36,886 nucleotides of DNA from contig DAIMDW010000041.1 of NCBI GenBank assembly GCA_036725605.1, positions 1-36,886 of the forward strand, read 5' to 3'. Each line of letters begins with the position of its first letter. Positions within the stretch are counted from its first letter, which is position 1. Position numbers and translations under genes: made by a program. The notes under the pieces were generated by a model, which searched no databases, had not been told where the DNA came from, and saw nothing but the letters and a program-made list of their open reading frames with translations. The DNA is from CALBTQ01 sp036725605. GTDB lineage: Bacteria > Lernaellota > Lernaellaia > Lernaellales > Lernaellaceae. Of the stretch, positions 8,717 to 17,355 are shown in pieces.

Positions 8717-10080
8717 GGAAATACCTTGCCGGGATTGAGAATGCCCAAGGGATCGAACGCGCGCTTGAGCCGCTTTTGCAGATCGATCGCCGCCGGGCTT
8801 TGCTCCCAGGGCAGAAATTCGCGCTTGGCGATGCCCACGCCGTGCTCGCCGCTGATCGTGCCGCCCAGGGCGAGCGTCAGGCGAAAGATCTCCGCCCGCG
8901 CCGTTTTCGCCCGTGCCGCCTCGTCCGCGTCGGCCGGATCGTACAGCAGATTGACGTGCACGTTGCCGTCGCCCGCGTGTCCGTAGCAGGCGTGCAACAA
9001 GCGGTGTTCCGCCGCCAGCGCGGCCACGCCGTCGAACAGATCGACCAGGCGGTGGATCGGCACGGTAACGTCCTCGCCGTACTTATGCGGGCGCAACTCG
9101 TACAACGCCGGACTGACCGAGCGCCGCGCCAGCCACAGTTGATCGGCCTGGGCTTCGTCGGCCGCCACGCGCACCTCGCGCGCCCCGGCGTCGGCGAGCA
9201 ATTCACGCAATGCGTCGGCCTGCCGCCGGACCTCGTGTTCGTTGCCGTCCACGTCCAGCAGCACCAGCGCGATGTCGTCGGGCAGCAGATCGCCCGTGCG
9301 ATTTTTCACCGCGCGCAACGTCACCGGATCGAGCAGTTCCATCGCCGCCGGCACGATCGGCGAGCGCACGATCGTCATGACGGCCCGCCCGGCGTCGGCC
9401 AGCGTGGCGAACAATCCGAGCAGCGTTTTTTTCGCCGGCGGCAGCGGCGTCAGGCGCAACGTCAGCGCGGTGATGATCCCCAGCGTGCCTTCGCTGCCGA
9501 CGAACAGCCGCGTCAGGTCGTAGCCGACCACGCCCTTGCGCGTGCGCACGCCGGTGTGAATCGTCTGCCCGTCGGCCGTCACGATCTCCAACGCCGCGAC
9601 CCAATCGGCGGTCACGCCGTACTTCACCGCGCGCAGGCCGCCGGCGTTGGTCGCCGCGTTGCCGCCCAGCGTGCTCGTGGCGCGGCTGGCCGGGTCGGGC
9701 GGGTAGAACAACCCCGCCTTCTTCGCTTCCCGCTGCAGGTCGGAGTTGAGCACGCCGGCCTGCACCTCGGCCAGCAGTTCGTCGCGGTCGATTTTCAGAA
9801 TGCGGTTCATGCGCGACAGGTCGAGCACCAGCGCGCGATTTTCCGGCACCGCGCCGCCGACCGTCCCCGTGCCCGCGCCACGCGGAATGACCGGCAGGCG
9901 ATGTTGCGCACACAGGCGGACGATCGCCTGCACCTGCGCCGTTTCGGTCGGCAAGGCGACGGCGAGCGGCGGCAGCCCTTTGAATTTCGCGTCGGCGGCA
10001 TAGGCCGCCAGATCGCCCGTTTCGGTCAGCACCGCCTCGGCCGTCAGCACGGATCGCAGTTGTTTGATGATGTCGGCCAC
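8713..10080 (-). CDS. glcD: FAD-linked 2-hydroxyacid dehydrogenase (GlcD-like)
   Basis: 455 residues from the GTG at 10080, which follows the TAA of the hydrolase gene by one base and has GAGG six bases upstream; a GTG at 10101 would add seven residues. The N-terminal half is a FAD-binding type 4 (PCMH) domain: VIPRGAGTGTVGGAVP, STLGGNAATNAGGLRAVKYG, VGSEGTLGIIT. The C-terminal half is the FAD-oxidase C domain, with ACYGHAGDGNVHVN and GTISGEHGVG. Members oxidise glycolate, D-lactate or other D-2-hydroxyacids to 2-oxoacids. With the GlcF-like subunit it should form a membrane-associated dehydrogenase. The exact substrate is undetermined. Confidence 0.9.
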   Translation of the reverse strand: MADIIKQLRSVLTAEAVLTETGDLAAYAADAKFKGLPPLAVALPTETAQVQAIVRLCAQHRLPVIPRGAGTGTVGGAVPENRALVLDLSRMNRILKIDRDELLAEVQAGVLNSDLQREAKKAGLFYPPDPASRATSTLGGNAATNAGGLRAVKYGVTADWVAALEIVTADGQTIHTGVRTRKGVVGYDLTRLFVGSEGTLGIITALTLRLTPLPPAKKTLLGLFATLADAGRAVMTIVRSPIVPAAMELLDPVTLRAVKNRTGDLLPDDIALVLLDVDGNEHEVRRQADALRELLADAGAREVRVAADEAQADQLWLARRSVSPALYELRPHKYGEDVTVPIHRLVDLFDGVAALAAEHRLLHACYGHAGDGNVHVNLLYDPADADEAARAKTARAEIFRLTLALGGTISGEHGVGIAKREFLPWEQSPAAIDLQKRLKRAFDPLGILNPGKVFP

Positions 10081-10081
10081 C

Positions 10082-10921
10082 TTACGCCTCGAAATGTTCA
10101 CAAAGATGTTCGGCCAGTTCCATGGGACGCTCGATGGGAATCATGTGACCGGTTTCGGCCAGTTCGACGTAGCGGGCGAAGGGCAGGCCGTCGGCCAGCT
10201 TATGGTTGATTTTCGCCGGCGCGAGCAGGTCCTGGTCGCCGGCGACGACCAGCGTGGGCGCGAAAATCTCGCCCAGACGCTCACGCGCGTCGAACGCGTC
10301 GCAGGCGGTGAAATCGCCGCGGATGGTCAGCGGATCGAGATGGCGCATGCGGTCGATTACCTTTTCCGCCAATTTTTTTTCGATCGACGGACCGAAGGCG
10401 AATTGCTGCATGTTGTTGTAAAACGCCTCCGCCTGATCGGGCAGCAGTTCGAAAATGAGCGGCAGCACCTTCAAGCGCGCGCCGGTAGCCACCAGACACA
10501 ATTTGCGCACGAGCCGCGGCTGCGCCAGCGCCGTCGCCTGGGCGATCAATCCGCCCATGCTGTGCCCGATGATGTCCACCGGTCCCAGGCGGTTCGCCGT
10601 CAGAAATTCGGAAACGATCGCCGCGTATTCCTCGACGCTCTGCCGCCCCGGCGGTTCGCTGTCGCCGTGCCCGGGCAGGTCCAGCAGCAGCAGCGGTTTG
10701 TCGGGCAGTTTCTCGGCCACGTAATGGCTGACGAACAGCCAGATGTCCTTTTCGCTGCCCGCGCCGTGCACGAACAACGCCGGCGTTTGCCCGCCGTTTT
10801 CGTTGCGCGTGCGGCAGACCACTTCCTGGCGCTGAATGACGGTTTGTTGCAACATGTCCGCCAACGTAGCGCGCCCGCGCCCGCCGTGCAAGACGCCCTT
10901 GAACATTGCCCCACGATGCAT
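10082..10921 (-). CDS. Alpha/beta-hydrolase
   Basis: 279 residues, no signal peptide. It has an alpha/beta-hydrolase core: oxyanion-loop LFVHGAGSEKD, LLLLDLPGHGDSE, nucleophile elbow IIGHSMGGLIAQ, acid segment VVAGDQDLLAP, and catalytic His in ETGHMIPIERP. The closest general types are carboxylic-ester or lactone hydrolases; the substrate is unknown. It is the first gene of the glcD-glcF operon, with one base between its stop and the preferred GTG of glcD, so release of a hydroxyacid from an ester for the dehydrogenase is a reasonable inference. ATG 10906 and ATG 10855 are alternative starts; none has a strong ribosome-binding site. It diverges from the phosphofructokinase gene. Confidence 0.85.
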   Translation of the reverse strand: MHRGAMFKGVLHGGRGRATLADMLQQTVIQRQEVVCRTRNENGGQTPALFVHGAGSEKDIWLFVSHYVAEKLPDKPLLLLDLPGHGDSEPPGRQSVEEYAAIVSEFLTANRLGPVDIIGHSMGGLIAQATALAQPRLVRKLCLVATGARLKVLPLIFELLPDQAEAFYNNMQQFAFGPSIEKKLAEKVIDRMRHLDPLTIRGDFTACDAFDARERLGEIFAPTLVVAGDQDLLAPAKINHKLADGLPFARYVELAETGHMIPIERPMELAEHLCEHFEA

Positions 10922-10983
10922 GAAAGTAGAAGCGATCCACTTCGTTTACCAAATGGTGCGACTTACGAGGAAAGGATTATTCG

Positions 10984-12078
10984 ATGACTGTCAAAAGGCT
11001 CGGTATCCTGACCGGCGGCGGCGATTGCGCCGGCTTGAACGCGGTGATTCGCGCGGTGACCAAATGCGCCTCCTGGCAATACGGCATGCAGGTGATCGGC
11101 ATCCGCGACGGATTCGCCGGCCTGATCGGCAAACCGCGAACCGTCAACATTACCACAAGCATGGTCAAAGGTTTGCTGTCGCGCGGCGGCACGATCCTGG
11201 GCAGCTCGAACAAAGCCAATCCTTTCGCCCACCGGGAAGTGATCAAGGGCAGGTTGATCGAAAGCGATCACAGCGACGAGGTGATTCAGAATCTCAAAGA
11301 GCTGGAGATCGATTGCCTGTTGGTCGTCGGCGGCGACGGCACCAATATCATCGGGCTGCAGTTTTACAAACGCGGCGTCAACGTCATCGGCATTCCCAAG
11401 ACGATCGACAACGACCTGGCGGCCACCGACATCACCTTCGGTTTCGACACGGCGGTCAACGTGGTGATGGAGGCGATCGACCGTCTGCAGACCACCGCCG
11501 AAAGCCACCACCGGGTGATGCTGATCGAAACCATGGGCCGCAACGCGGGGTGGATCGCCCTGCAGGCGGGTTTGGCGGCGGGCGCCGACGTTATCTTGAT
11601 TCCGGAAATTCCCTTCACCGTCGAAAAGGTCGTGGCCGCGATCAAAGAACGCCAGGCGGCCGGGCGCATGTTCACGATCATCAGCGTGGCCGAAGGCGCC
11701 AAGCCCAAGGACGGCGACGTGGTCATCAAACAGATTATCAAGGACAGCGCCGAAACGATTCGCCTGGGCGGCATCAGCCAGGTGCTGGCCAATCAGTTGG
11801 AAAACGCGGGCGTCGGCGAATGCCGCGCGACGATCCTCGGGCATATCCAACGCGGCGGCGCGCCCACGGCCTTCGACCGCAACCTCTGCACGCGCCTGGG
11901 CACCGAGGCGGTACATGCGGCGGCGCGCGGTGAATTCGGCAAGATGGTGGTCATCAAGGAAACGAAGATCCAGACCGTGGATATCGCCGAGGCGGTGCGC
12001 CAGATTCGACTGGTCAATCCGCAAGGCGAATGGGTGCGCGTGGCCCGCGATACCGGCGTTTCCTTCGGGGACGAATAG
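10984..12078 (+). CDS. pfkA: 6-phosphofructokinase (mixed ATP/PPi signature)
   Basis: 364 residues. Phosphofructokinase motifs: GILTGGGDCAGLNAVIR, GGDGTN (116-121), PKTIDND (138-144), MGRNAGWIAL, and LGHIQRGGAPTAFDR. In the family, Gly after GGD goes with ATP use and Asp with pyrophosphate use; Lys before TIDND is typical of pyrophosphate enzymes and some ATP enzymes, such as actinobacterial and trypanosomal ones. This protein has Gly and Lys, so ATP is likelier but not certain. AGGAAAGG lies upstream of the ATG. It opens a tight four-gene operon; its stop overlaps the next start (TAGTG). Confidence 0.92.
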   Translation: MTVKRLGILTGGGDCAGLNAVIRAVTKCASWQYGMQVIGIRDGFAGLIGKPRTVNITTSMVKGLLSRGGTILGSSNKANPFAHREVIKGRLIESDHSDEVIQNLKELEIDCLLVVGGDGTNIIGLQFYKRGVNVIGIPKTIDNDLAATDITFGFDTAVNVVMEAIDRLQTTAESHHRVMLIETMGRNAGWIALQAGLAAGADVILIPEIPFTVEKVVAAIKERQAAGRMFTIISVAEGAKPKDGDVVIKQIIKDSAETIRLGGISQVLANQLENAGVGECRATILGHIQRGGAPTAFDRNLCTRLGTEAVHAAARGEFGKMVVIKETKIQTVDIAEAVRQIRLVNPQGEWVRVARDTGVSFGDE

Positions 12079-12740
12079 TGCGTCGCTTCGCGCCGCTGGT
12101 GCTCGTGGGCGCCGCATTGCTTTGCCTGGCGCTGTTTCTCGGTCCCGGCAAGACGGTCTACGTCGATGCCGCCGCCGCGTGCTGGTTGCAGAACGGCACG
12201 GCGCACTATCCCTTTGCCGACATCCAAGACGCCCTCGACGCGGCCGACGAGGGCGCGACCGTGCGCATCGCCGCCGGTTATTACTCGCCGTTCACACTCA
12301 CCAAATCGCTGCACTTGCACGGCGCGGGCATCGACAACGTGCGCATCGTCAGCGAGGACGGCGCGCCCAGCCATATCCTGACGGCGGACGGCGCGATCGT
12401 TGAAGGGCTGAGCTTCGTCGGTCCCGGCACGATCGGCGCACCCAACGGCGTGGGTTTGCGGATTGTCAACGCGCCGCACGCGCTGGTGCTTTCCGCGAAG
12501 TTTCCCTTTTATGCGACGGGCATCGAACTCGTCGACAGCGAGGTGACGCTCGCCGCGACGATCGTCGAGGAATGCGCGATCGGCGTGGCCGTCGACGACG
12601 GTTCGACGTTGCACGCGTCGGCGAACGTGATCGTCAACAACGGCGTGGGCGTCGATTGCGCGAACGGGGAGGTGGAGAGTTGGAACGACGTAATGGCCGG
12701 CAACGATGCCGACATCGCCGTGTCCTGTGCGCGGTTCTGA
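12078..12740 (+). CDS. Exported right-handed beta-helix protein
   Basis: 220 residues from the GTG at 12078, which overlaps the pfkA stop by one base. Residues 1-22 are a signal peptide or membrane anchor. The rest resembles pectate-lyase-like parallel beta-helix proteins: YVDAAAA...HYPFADIQDALDAADEGATVRIAAGYY near the start, then short strand repeats (SLHLHGAGIDNVRIVSEDG, IVEGLSFVGPG, GVGLRIVNAPHALVLS, TLHASANVIVNNGVGVDC). It has too few coils for a typical lyase and no catalytic residues that I can name. A cell-surface or periplasmic role is inferred. Its 3' end overlaps the next gene by 61 bases. Confidence 0.75.
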   Translation: MRRFAPLVLVGAALLCLALFLGPGKTVYVDAAAACWLQNGTAHYPFADIQDALDAADEGATVRIAAGYYSPFTLTKSLHLHGAGIDNVRIVSEDGAPSHILTADGAIVEGLSFVGPGTIGAPNGVGLRIVNAPHALVLSAKFPFYATGIELVDSEVTLAATIVEECAIGVAVDDGSTLHASANVIVNNGVGVDCANGEVESWNDVMAGNDADIAVSCARF

Positions 12741-13147
12741 TCGTTTGCGTTCTGGCGTTTGCCGCTTGCGCAACCGACGAAAACGAGGATGATTGTCCGA
12801 CGTTCGATTGCGCGTTGTGCGGCGATCCGGCGGCTTGGTTCGACGCCCCGCGCGAAGCGACGCAGGCGCGCATCGGCGAGGCGATCACGGTGACGGTCGC
12901 GGCGCGCAGCAACGCCGGGCTGGCCTCGCTGGGCTTTGTCGCTCTCGGCGAGTTGGCCGGCGTGCCGTTGCAACTGGCGCATGAAACGGCGAGCGCCACG
13001 GGGCGCACGGAAACGAAGACGACCTTCGAGTTCGTCGTGCCGTTCAACGCCAACCTCACGCGCGTCGTGTTGATCGCCCTGGCCGAGGATGCAAGCGGCC
13101 GGCTGGCGACGCGGGCGCGCGCGGTGACGATTAACCCATATCCCTGA
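12680..13147 (+). CDS. Small lipoprotein, TTG start, overlapping upstream gene
   Basis: 155 residues. There is no ATG or GTG near the N-terminus in this frame. The TTG at 12680 has GGGGAGG (12666-12672) seven bases upstream and yields an Arg-rich n-region (residues 2-14), a hydrophobic core (VLCAVLIVCVLAF) and AAC, a workable lipobox. The mature protein begins CATDENEDDCPTFDC and continues as a small beta-rich domain (ITVTVAARSN, KTTFEFVVPFNANLTRVVLIALAED). This is probably an Ig-like fold, but no family is recognised. The first 61 bases lie within the beta-helix gene in another frame, so the two are probably coupled in translation. Confidence 0.7.
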   Translation: MERRNGRQRCRHRRVLCAVLIVCVLAFAACATDENEDDCPTFDCALCGDPAAWFDAPREATQARIGEAITVTVAARSNAGLASLGFVALGELAGVPLQLAHETASATGRTETKTTFEFVVPFNANLTRVVLIALAEDASGRLATRARAVTINPYP

Positions 13148-13167
13148 CGCTGGAGGCGGGAGGCGTT

Positions 13168-15582
13168 TTGAAGCAAGCGGGATCGGATTTTTTTACGCGG
13201 AAAAAATTGCTGTTCACCGCGATCGTCGTGGCGCTGTGTGCCGTGACGGCGATCGTGCTTTACGTGCACATGGCGCGGCCGTTTTTGGATTTCTGGGTCG
13301 ACGACGCGGGCATCAGCTTCACCTTCGTGCGCAACATCGCCACGGGGTACGGTTCGGTGGCCTATCCGGGCGGCGAGCGGGTCGAGGGATTTTCCAACCC
13401 GACGTGGGTGGCCTTGCTGGTCGTCGCGCACAAGTTCGGCGGCGATCCTTTCGTCTGGTCGCAGCGCTTGGGCATGACCTTCGGCATTGCCATGCTCGTG
13501 CTGCTGTGTTTGTACGCCTTCATGGCCGCCGAGGAGCGCCGTCCCTGGCCGGTCGCCCTGGCCGCGTTGCTGGTGGCGACCAACGCGAGCTTTATCATCT
13601 GGAATCAATCGGGCATGGAAAACAGCCTGTACGGATTTTTCATGCTTGCCGCCATCGTGCTGGTGGTGCGTGAAGGGCGCGACGAAAAGGCGCTGCCCTG
13701 GTCGGCGCTGCCGCTGTTTCTGCTGGCGATCACCCGCCCGGAAGGCGTGGCGCACACGGCCATCGCCGGGTTCTTTCTGTTGCTGACCGATTTGATCAAG
13801 CGCCGTCGCCCGAGCAAACGGTTGTTCGTTTGGGCAGGCGCGTTCCTGCTGTTGCTGGGCGCGTACCACCTGTGGCATTACCTCTATTTCGCGCGGCCGT
13901 TCCCCAACACCTATTACGCCAAGGTGCGGCCCGATCGTCTGAGTAACCTTTTCGAGTTCAAGGATCGCGGCTGGAAGTACGTATTGGCGTACCTGGACAC
14001 CTATCATCTAAAGATGTTGTTGTTGCTCTCCCTGCCGGCGTTCGCTTCGCGGCGCTTCTGGCGCGAGGCGCTGTACGTTTTCCTGGTCGGCCTGTTCCTG
14101 ATGTTTTTCCCGATCTACAGCCGCGGCGATTGGATGGATGGGTGGCGCTTCCTGAGCGTCTTCCCGCTGGTGCCGGCGCTGCTGATGGGGCTGGGCGCGT
14201 ACAACCTGGCCGCGGGCGTCGCCTGGCTGGCGCAAAAGAAACTGCCTGCGAAATTCGCCGTGCCCCTGGCGTTGCTGGCGGCGGGCGTTTATATCCTCGT
14301 GCCCTTGTCGATGATCGTCGGTCCGTCGCAGAAATTCGCCGCCAAGTACGAGAAGGCGCCGGAAACGACCGTCAAGCTCATCGCGACGCGCGCGAAATGG
14401 TGGTCGAAAACCGCGCGCAAGCTCGCCCTGCGCCCGGAAGATACGACGATGACCGACATGGACATGGGCGGCACGACGTACAACTGGCCGGGGATGATCC
14501 TCGATATCGGTTATTTAATCGAAGTTCCGCTGGCCACGCATCGCTACACGCCGCGTTTTCGTGACGTGGTCGACGAGTATTTCTTCGAGGAGCGCCGGCC
14601 GGAGTTCATCCACGTGCGGCGCGGCTGGGGCCGGGCGACGACCATCCCCGGCAATCCCAAATTCAAAAAGCGCTATCTGAAGCTGCCGGACGATCGCAAG
14701 TTCGGCCGGATCCCCAACGGCAACTACGTGCGGCGCGATCTGGTCGAGTTGACGCAAGGACCGGCGCTGCCGCTGGAGCTGGAGCCCTTTGAAAACGGTT
14801 TGCGCTTGCTGGCCGTCGAAGCGCCCAAGGCGATGCGGCCCCAGCGCGCGACGCCGATTTTCCTCACCTGGGTCAGCGAATCGCCCTTCCTGCTGGATTG
14901 CACGTTTTCCATCGGGTTGGCGCGCGAAGGCGGCGAGCCGCGGATGATTTCCTACAAGCCGATCATGGGCTGGCTGACGCCCGGCGAATGGGAACGCGGC
15001 CGCATCTACCGCGAGGTGGTGTGGGTCAACGCGCCCGAGACCAAAGGTTCCTATCGTTGGTTCGTGGGCGTGAAGACCATCGGCAAGGATGAGGAGCGGC
15101 GGGAACTAACGCGGACCGTGGCCGTCAGCAAGGACGCGGCGAAGCAGGAGGCGAACCGGCTGCTGGACGAGGCGGAAAACCTCGCCGCGCGCAATGCCGC
15201 CGGGGCCGATCTGGCCGTGCCGCTGTTGCGCCGCGCCGAGTGGATCCACGGAAAAAAGCGGGTCGCCAAGCGCGTCAAGCAGGTCGATCGGCTGCGTTTG
15301 AACATGCATGTCGAAGCCGCGCGCAAGGCGGCCGAGGCGAACGAGTATTTCGCCGCCGCGCTCAGTCTTCATCGTTGCTGGCGGTTGGATGCGCGTGACG
15401 AGCAATTGAAGGAACTTGGTTGGCGCGTGGCCGACAAGCTTTACGAAATCGGCCGTGCGAAGCAGGCGGCGGAAGAATACCGCGACGCCTACGAGGCGTT
15501 TGCCGCCGCCTGCCAGGCGCAACCGCAGCACGCCTGGGCGCGTAAACGGGCCGAGCAGGTTCGCCTGTTGCGCGATTTGTAA
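13168..15582 (+). CDS. GT-C type polytopic glycosyltransferase with long soluble C-terminus
   Basis: 804 residues from a TTG with GGGAGG four bases upstream. The N-terminal half (about 12-430) has roughly ten TM helices. Just after TM1 comes the extracytoplasmic loop FWVDDAGISFTFVRNIATGYG, with the acidic pair D45-D46 and GERVEGFSNPTW, as in GT-C polyprenyl-phosphate-sugar transferases (PMT/ArnT and arabinofuranosyltransferase-like). The C-terminal half is soluble: a mixed region (about 430-640), then charged helices resembling TPRs (about 650-804, AEEYRDAYEAFAAACQAQPQHAWA). It is the last gene of the pfkA operon, before a terminator. Acceptor and sugar are unknown. Confidence 0.8.
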   Translation: MKQAGSDFFTRKKLLFTAIVVALCAVTAIVLYVHMARPFLDFWVDDAGISFTFVRNIATGYGSVAYPGGERVEGFSNPTWVALLVVAHKFGGDPFVWSQRLGMTFGIAMLVLLCLYAFMAAEERRPWPVALAALLVATNASFIIWNQSGMENSLYGFFMLAAIVLVVREGRDEKALPWSALPLFLLAITRPEGVAHTAIAGFFLLLTDLIKRRRPSKRLFVWAGAFLLLLGAYHLWHYLYFARPFPNTYYAKVRPDRLSNLFEFKDRGWKYVLAYLDTYHLKMLLLLSLPAFASRRFWREALYVFLVGLFLMFFPIYSRGDWMDGWRFLSVFPLVPALLMGLGAYNLAAGVAWLAQKKLPAKFAVPLALLAAGVYILVPLSMIVGPSQKFAAKYEKAPETTVKLIATRAKWWSKTARKLALRPEDTTMTDMDMGGTTYNWPGMILDIGYLIEVPLATHRYTPRFRDVVDEYFFEERRPEFIHVRRGWGRATTIPGNPKFKKRYLKLPDDRKFGRIPNGNYVRRDLVELTQGPALPLELEPFENGLRLLAVEAPKAMRPQRATPIFLTWVSESPFLLDCTFSIGLAREGGEPRMISYKPIMGWLTPGEWERGRIYREVVWVNAPETKGSYRWFVGVKTIGKDEERRELTRTVAVSKDAAKQEANRLLDEAENLAARNAAGADLAVPLLRRAEWIHGKKRVAKRVKQVDRLRLNMHVEAARKAAEANEYFAAALSLHRCWRLDARDEQLKELGWRVADKLYEIGRAKQAAEEYRDAYEAFAAACQAQPQHAWARKRAEQVRLLRDL

Positions 15583-15586
15583 ACAA

Positions 15587-15617
15587 AAAGCCCGCCGAAC
15601 TTAATTCGACGGGCTTT
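15587..15617. terminator. Bidirectional intrinsic terminator
   Basis: Inverted repeat AAAGCCCGCCGAA / TTCGACGGGCTTT with a 5-base loop and one mismatch, between convergent genes. On the minus strand it is followed by a T-rich run, so it best serves the saccharopine-dehydrogenase-family gene; on the plus strand the A/T outer stem gives a shorter T tract. Confidence 0.8.
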
Positions 15618-15636
15618 CGTTTATCGAAATGAAATA

Positions 15637-16743
15637 TTATTCGTAGTAGTAAATTTCCAGACCGCGGCCGATCAACTCGCTGAGGAAGTCGTCCGGCTGA
15701 TCCAGAATGCGCTCGGCGCTGTACACGCCGCCGTCCTTGCCCTTGAACTTGCCCTTGGTCAGCCACCACGCCGCCTGCACGGCCGGGAAGGCGGTCAACT
15801 GCGCGATGTGACCGATGTAGGTGTAGTAGCGATACACCGCTTTGCCCTCGTCGACGCCGTACACGTCCACGCGACCGACCGACTTGTCCAGTCCGCCGCC
15901 GGCGAAGATGCTGTCGATGCGATGGAAGAAGTTCGCGGCCTTCTTGCGGCGCTCGTGCGTTTTGAACATGCCGGTTTTCGACAGCGACTTGACGAGCTGC
16001 ACGATGTACGGAGGCTGCACGCCGCCGTGCAGCGTGGCTTCTTCCAGGCCCGGCAGGTTGCGCGGCAGACTGACGCTCTCGGCGTGGCCGGTGTAGTAAA
16101 CCGGCAGCCAGCCCATCGGGTAGGGGAACTCGACCATCTTGCGGCCGTCGCCGGTGTTGACCGGCATTTCCTTGCCGCGGAACGTCTGCAGCGTCGTGCC
16201 GTTGAAGATGTGGAACAGGTGCATCAGGTTGGTCGCGCCGACCGCTTCGTTGCTGCCCGCCGCCCAGTTGACGTTGATGCGCCGGCACTTCTCCATGCTG
16301 TTGTAGCCCTTGCGCGCCAGCATCTGGGTGATGCCCGGGCTGTTGCCGAAACCGGTGAGAATTTTCACCTTGGCCTTTTTCGCTTCCTCGTCCAGCGTCA
16401 AGGTTTCCAGGTAGGCGTCGTAGTCGTCGGAGATCGACACGTACGGCGTCTTCGCCTCGATGCACACGCCGGCGCAGTATTTTTCCATCACGTAAAACGG
16501 ACCGGCGAAGCCCAGCACGACGTCGTGCGTTTTCGCCTGTCCCACCAGCCACTCGCGGTCGGTGATGTCGTGACCGATCACCTCGGTCGGATACGACAAG
16601 CCGAGTTTGGCGATCGTTTCCTGCGCCTTGGGAACGTTGAGATCAACGATGGTGACCAACTTCACGTCGGCCGCGTCGCGGTTCAATTCCCGCAGCGCTT
16701 CCACGGCCATGTCGCCGGCGCCGCCCAACAACAGCACTTTCAT
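15637..16743 (-). CDS. Saccharopine-dehydrogenase-family NAD(P)-dependent enzyme
   Basis: 368 residues. It has an N-terminal Rossmann motif (VLLLGGAGDMAVEALREL, with VTIVDLN at the end of the second strand), then DVVLGFAGPFYVMEKYCAGVCIEAKTPYVSISDD. This is typical of saccharopine dehydrogenase/carboxynorspermidine-type reductases, and the substrate-domain segment GFGNSPGITQMLARKGYN follows. The family reduces or oxidises amino-acid-derived imines; the substrate here is unknown. GGAGGGG lies upstream of the ATG. It is transcribed alone, with a likely promoter at 16793-16821 and the terminator at 15587-15617. Confidence 0.85.
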   Translation of the reverse strand: MKVLLLGGAGDMAVEALRELNRDAADVKLVTIVDLNVPKAQETIAKLGLSYPTEVIGHDITDREWLVGQAKTHDVVLGFAGPFYVMEKYCAGVCIEAKTPYVSISDDYDAYLETLTLDEEAKKAKVKILTGFGNSPGITQMLARKGYNSMEKCRRINVNWAAGSNEAVGATNLMHLFHIFNGTTLQTFRGKEMPVNTGDGRKMVEFPYPMGWLPVYYTGHAESVSLPRNLPGLEEATLHGGVQPPYIVQLVKSLSKTGMFKTHERRKKAANFFHRIDSIFAGGGLDKSVGRVDVYGVDEGKAVYRYYTYIGHIAQLTAFPAVQAAWWLTKGKFKGKDGGVYSAERILDQPDDFLSELIGRGLEIYYYE

Positions 16744-16792
16744 GGGTACCCCTCCGAGATGTTGTTCTATTCTTCGCGATTAATAACATCTC

Positions 16793-16821
16793 TTTCTAAC
16801 CATTCCGAAAAAATGTTTCAA
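16793..16821 (-). promoter_or_regulatory. Probable promoter of the saccharopine-dehydrogenase-family gene
   Basis: On the minus strand TTGAAA (16821-16816), a 17-base spacer and TAGAAA (16798-16793), in an AT-rich divergent region (16744-16935) unlike its GC-rich surroundings. The leader would be about 43 bases. Confidence 0.4.
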
Positions 16822-16935
16822 GAGTTGAAATATATTTTCCGCATTTTTTTTGTAAGCGAGAAATTCTCTTTTTCCTTGTCAAAACCTCATTATGTTAGAA
16901 AATGATTAGTGTTTTTCGCCGGTAAGGGAGTCATG

Positions 16936-17355
16936 ATGCGCCGTTTCGCTTTCCCGTTGGTCGTGTTGCTATTGATGATGTTGTTGTATTTCGCCTCCGC
17001 ACCGACCGACGCCGCCGATCCGCCGCCCGCCAAAGGGGTCTCCCGGATTTATCTTGCCCATCACGTGCAAGGGGCGCCGTCGGTCACCGCCGCCTGCGAT
17101 TCGTCTTCGGTCACGGCCGCGCCGGGCGAGGTAATGATGATCGAGTGCGCCGATTCGGCGGCGGTGACGATCGGCGTTTCCGGCGAAGGAACCGCCGACC
17201 TCGACGCCGGAGAAGATGATTCGTTTTCGCTGCCGATCCCGTGTTCCGACGGAGAACGTTCGCTGCAAGGCGCGGTGGAGATCGTCGAAGGTATGATGCC
17301 GCAACGCCGGGATAGCTTCGTGCACCTCTGGTCGATCGGGGAGTGCGCGCGATGA
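16936..17355 (+). CDS. Small exported protein of unknown function
   Basis: 139 residues from ATG 16936, five bases after AAGGGAG (16924-16930); ATG 16933 is the next choice. A signal peptide covers residues 1-24 (MRRFAFPL, hydrophobic core, ASAPTDAA). The mature domain is short and beta-rich, with three cysteines before its final Cys (TAACDSSS, MIECADS, IPCSDGE, IGECAR), suggesting disulfides. No family is recognised. Its stop overlaps the ATG of the PI-PLC-like lipoprotein (ATGA), so the two are co-translated and may act together at the cell surface. Confidence 0.65.
   Translation: MRRFAFPLVVLLLMMLLYFASAPTDAADPPPAKGVSRIYLAHHVQGAPSVTAACDSSSVTAAPGEVMMIECADSAAVTIGVSGEGTADLDAGEDDSFSLPIPCSDGERSLQGAVEIVEGMMPQRRDSFVHLWSIGECAR

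Noticed and set aside
12634..14007. 457-codon minus-strand frame
   Set aside because: Spans the ends of three good plus-strand genes and has no signal or motif of its own.
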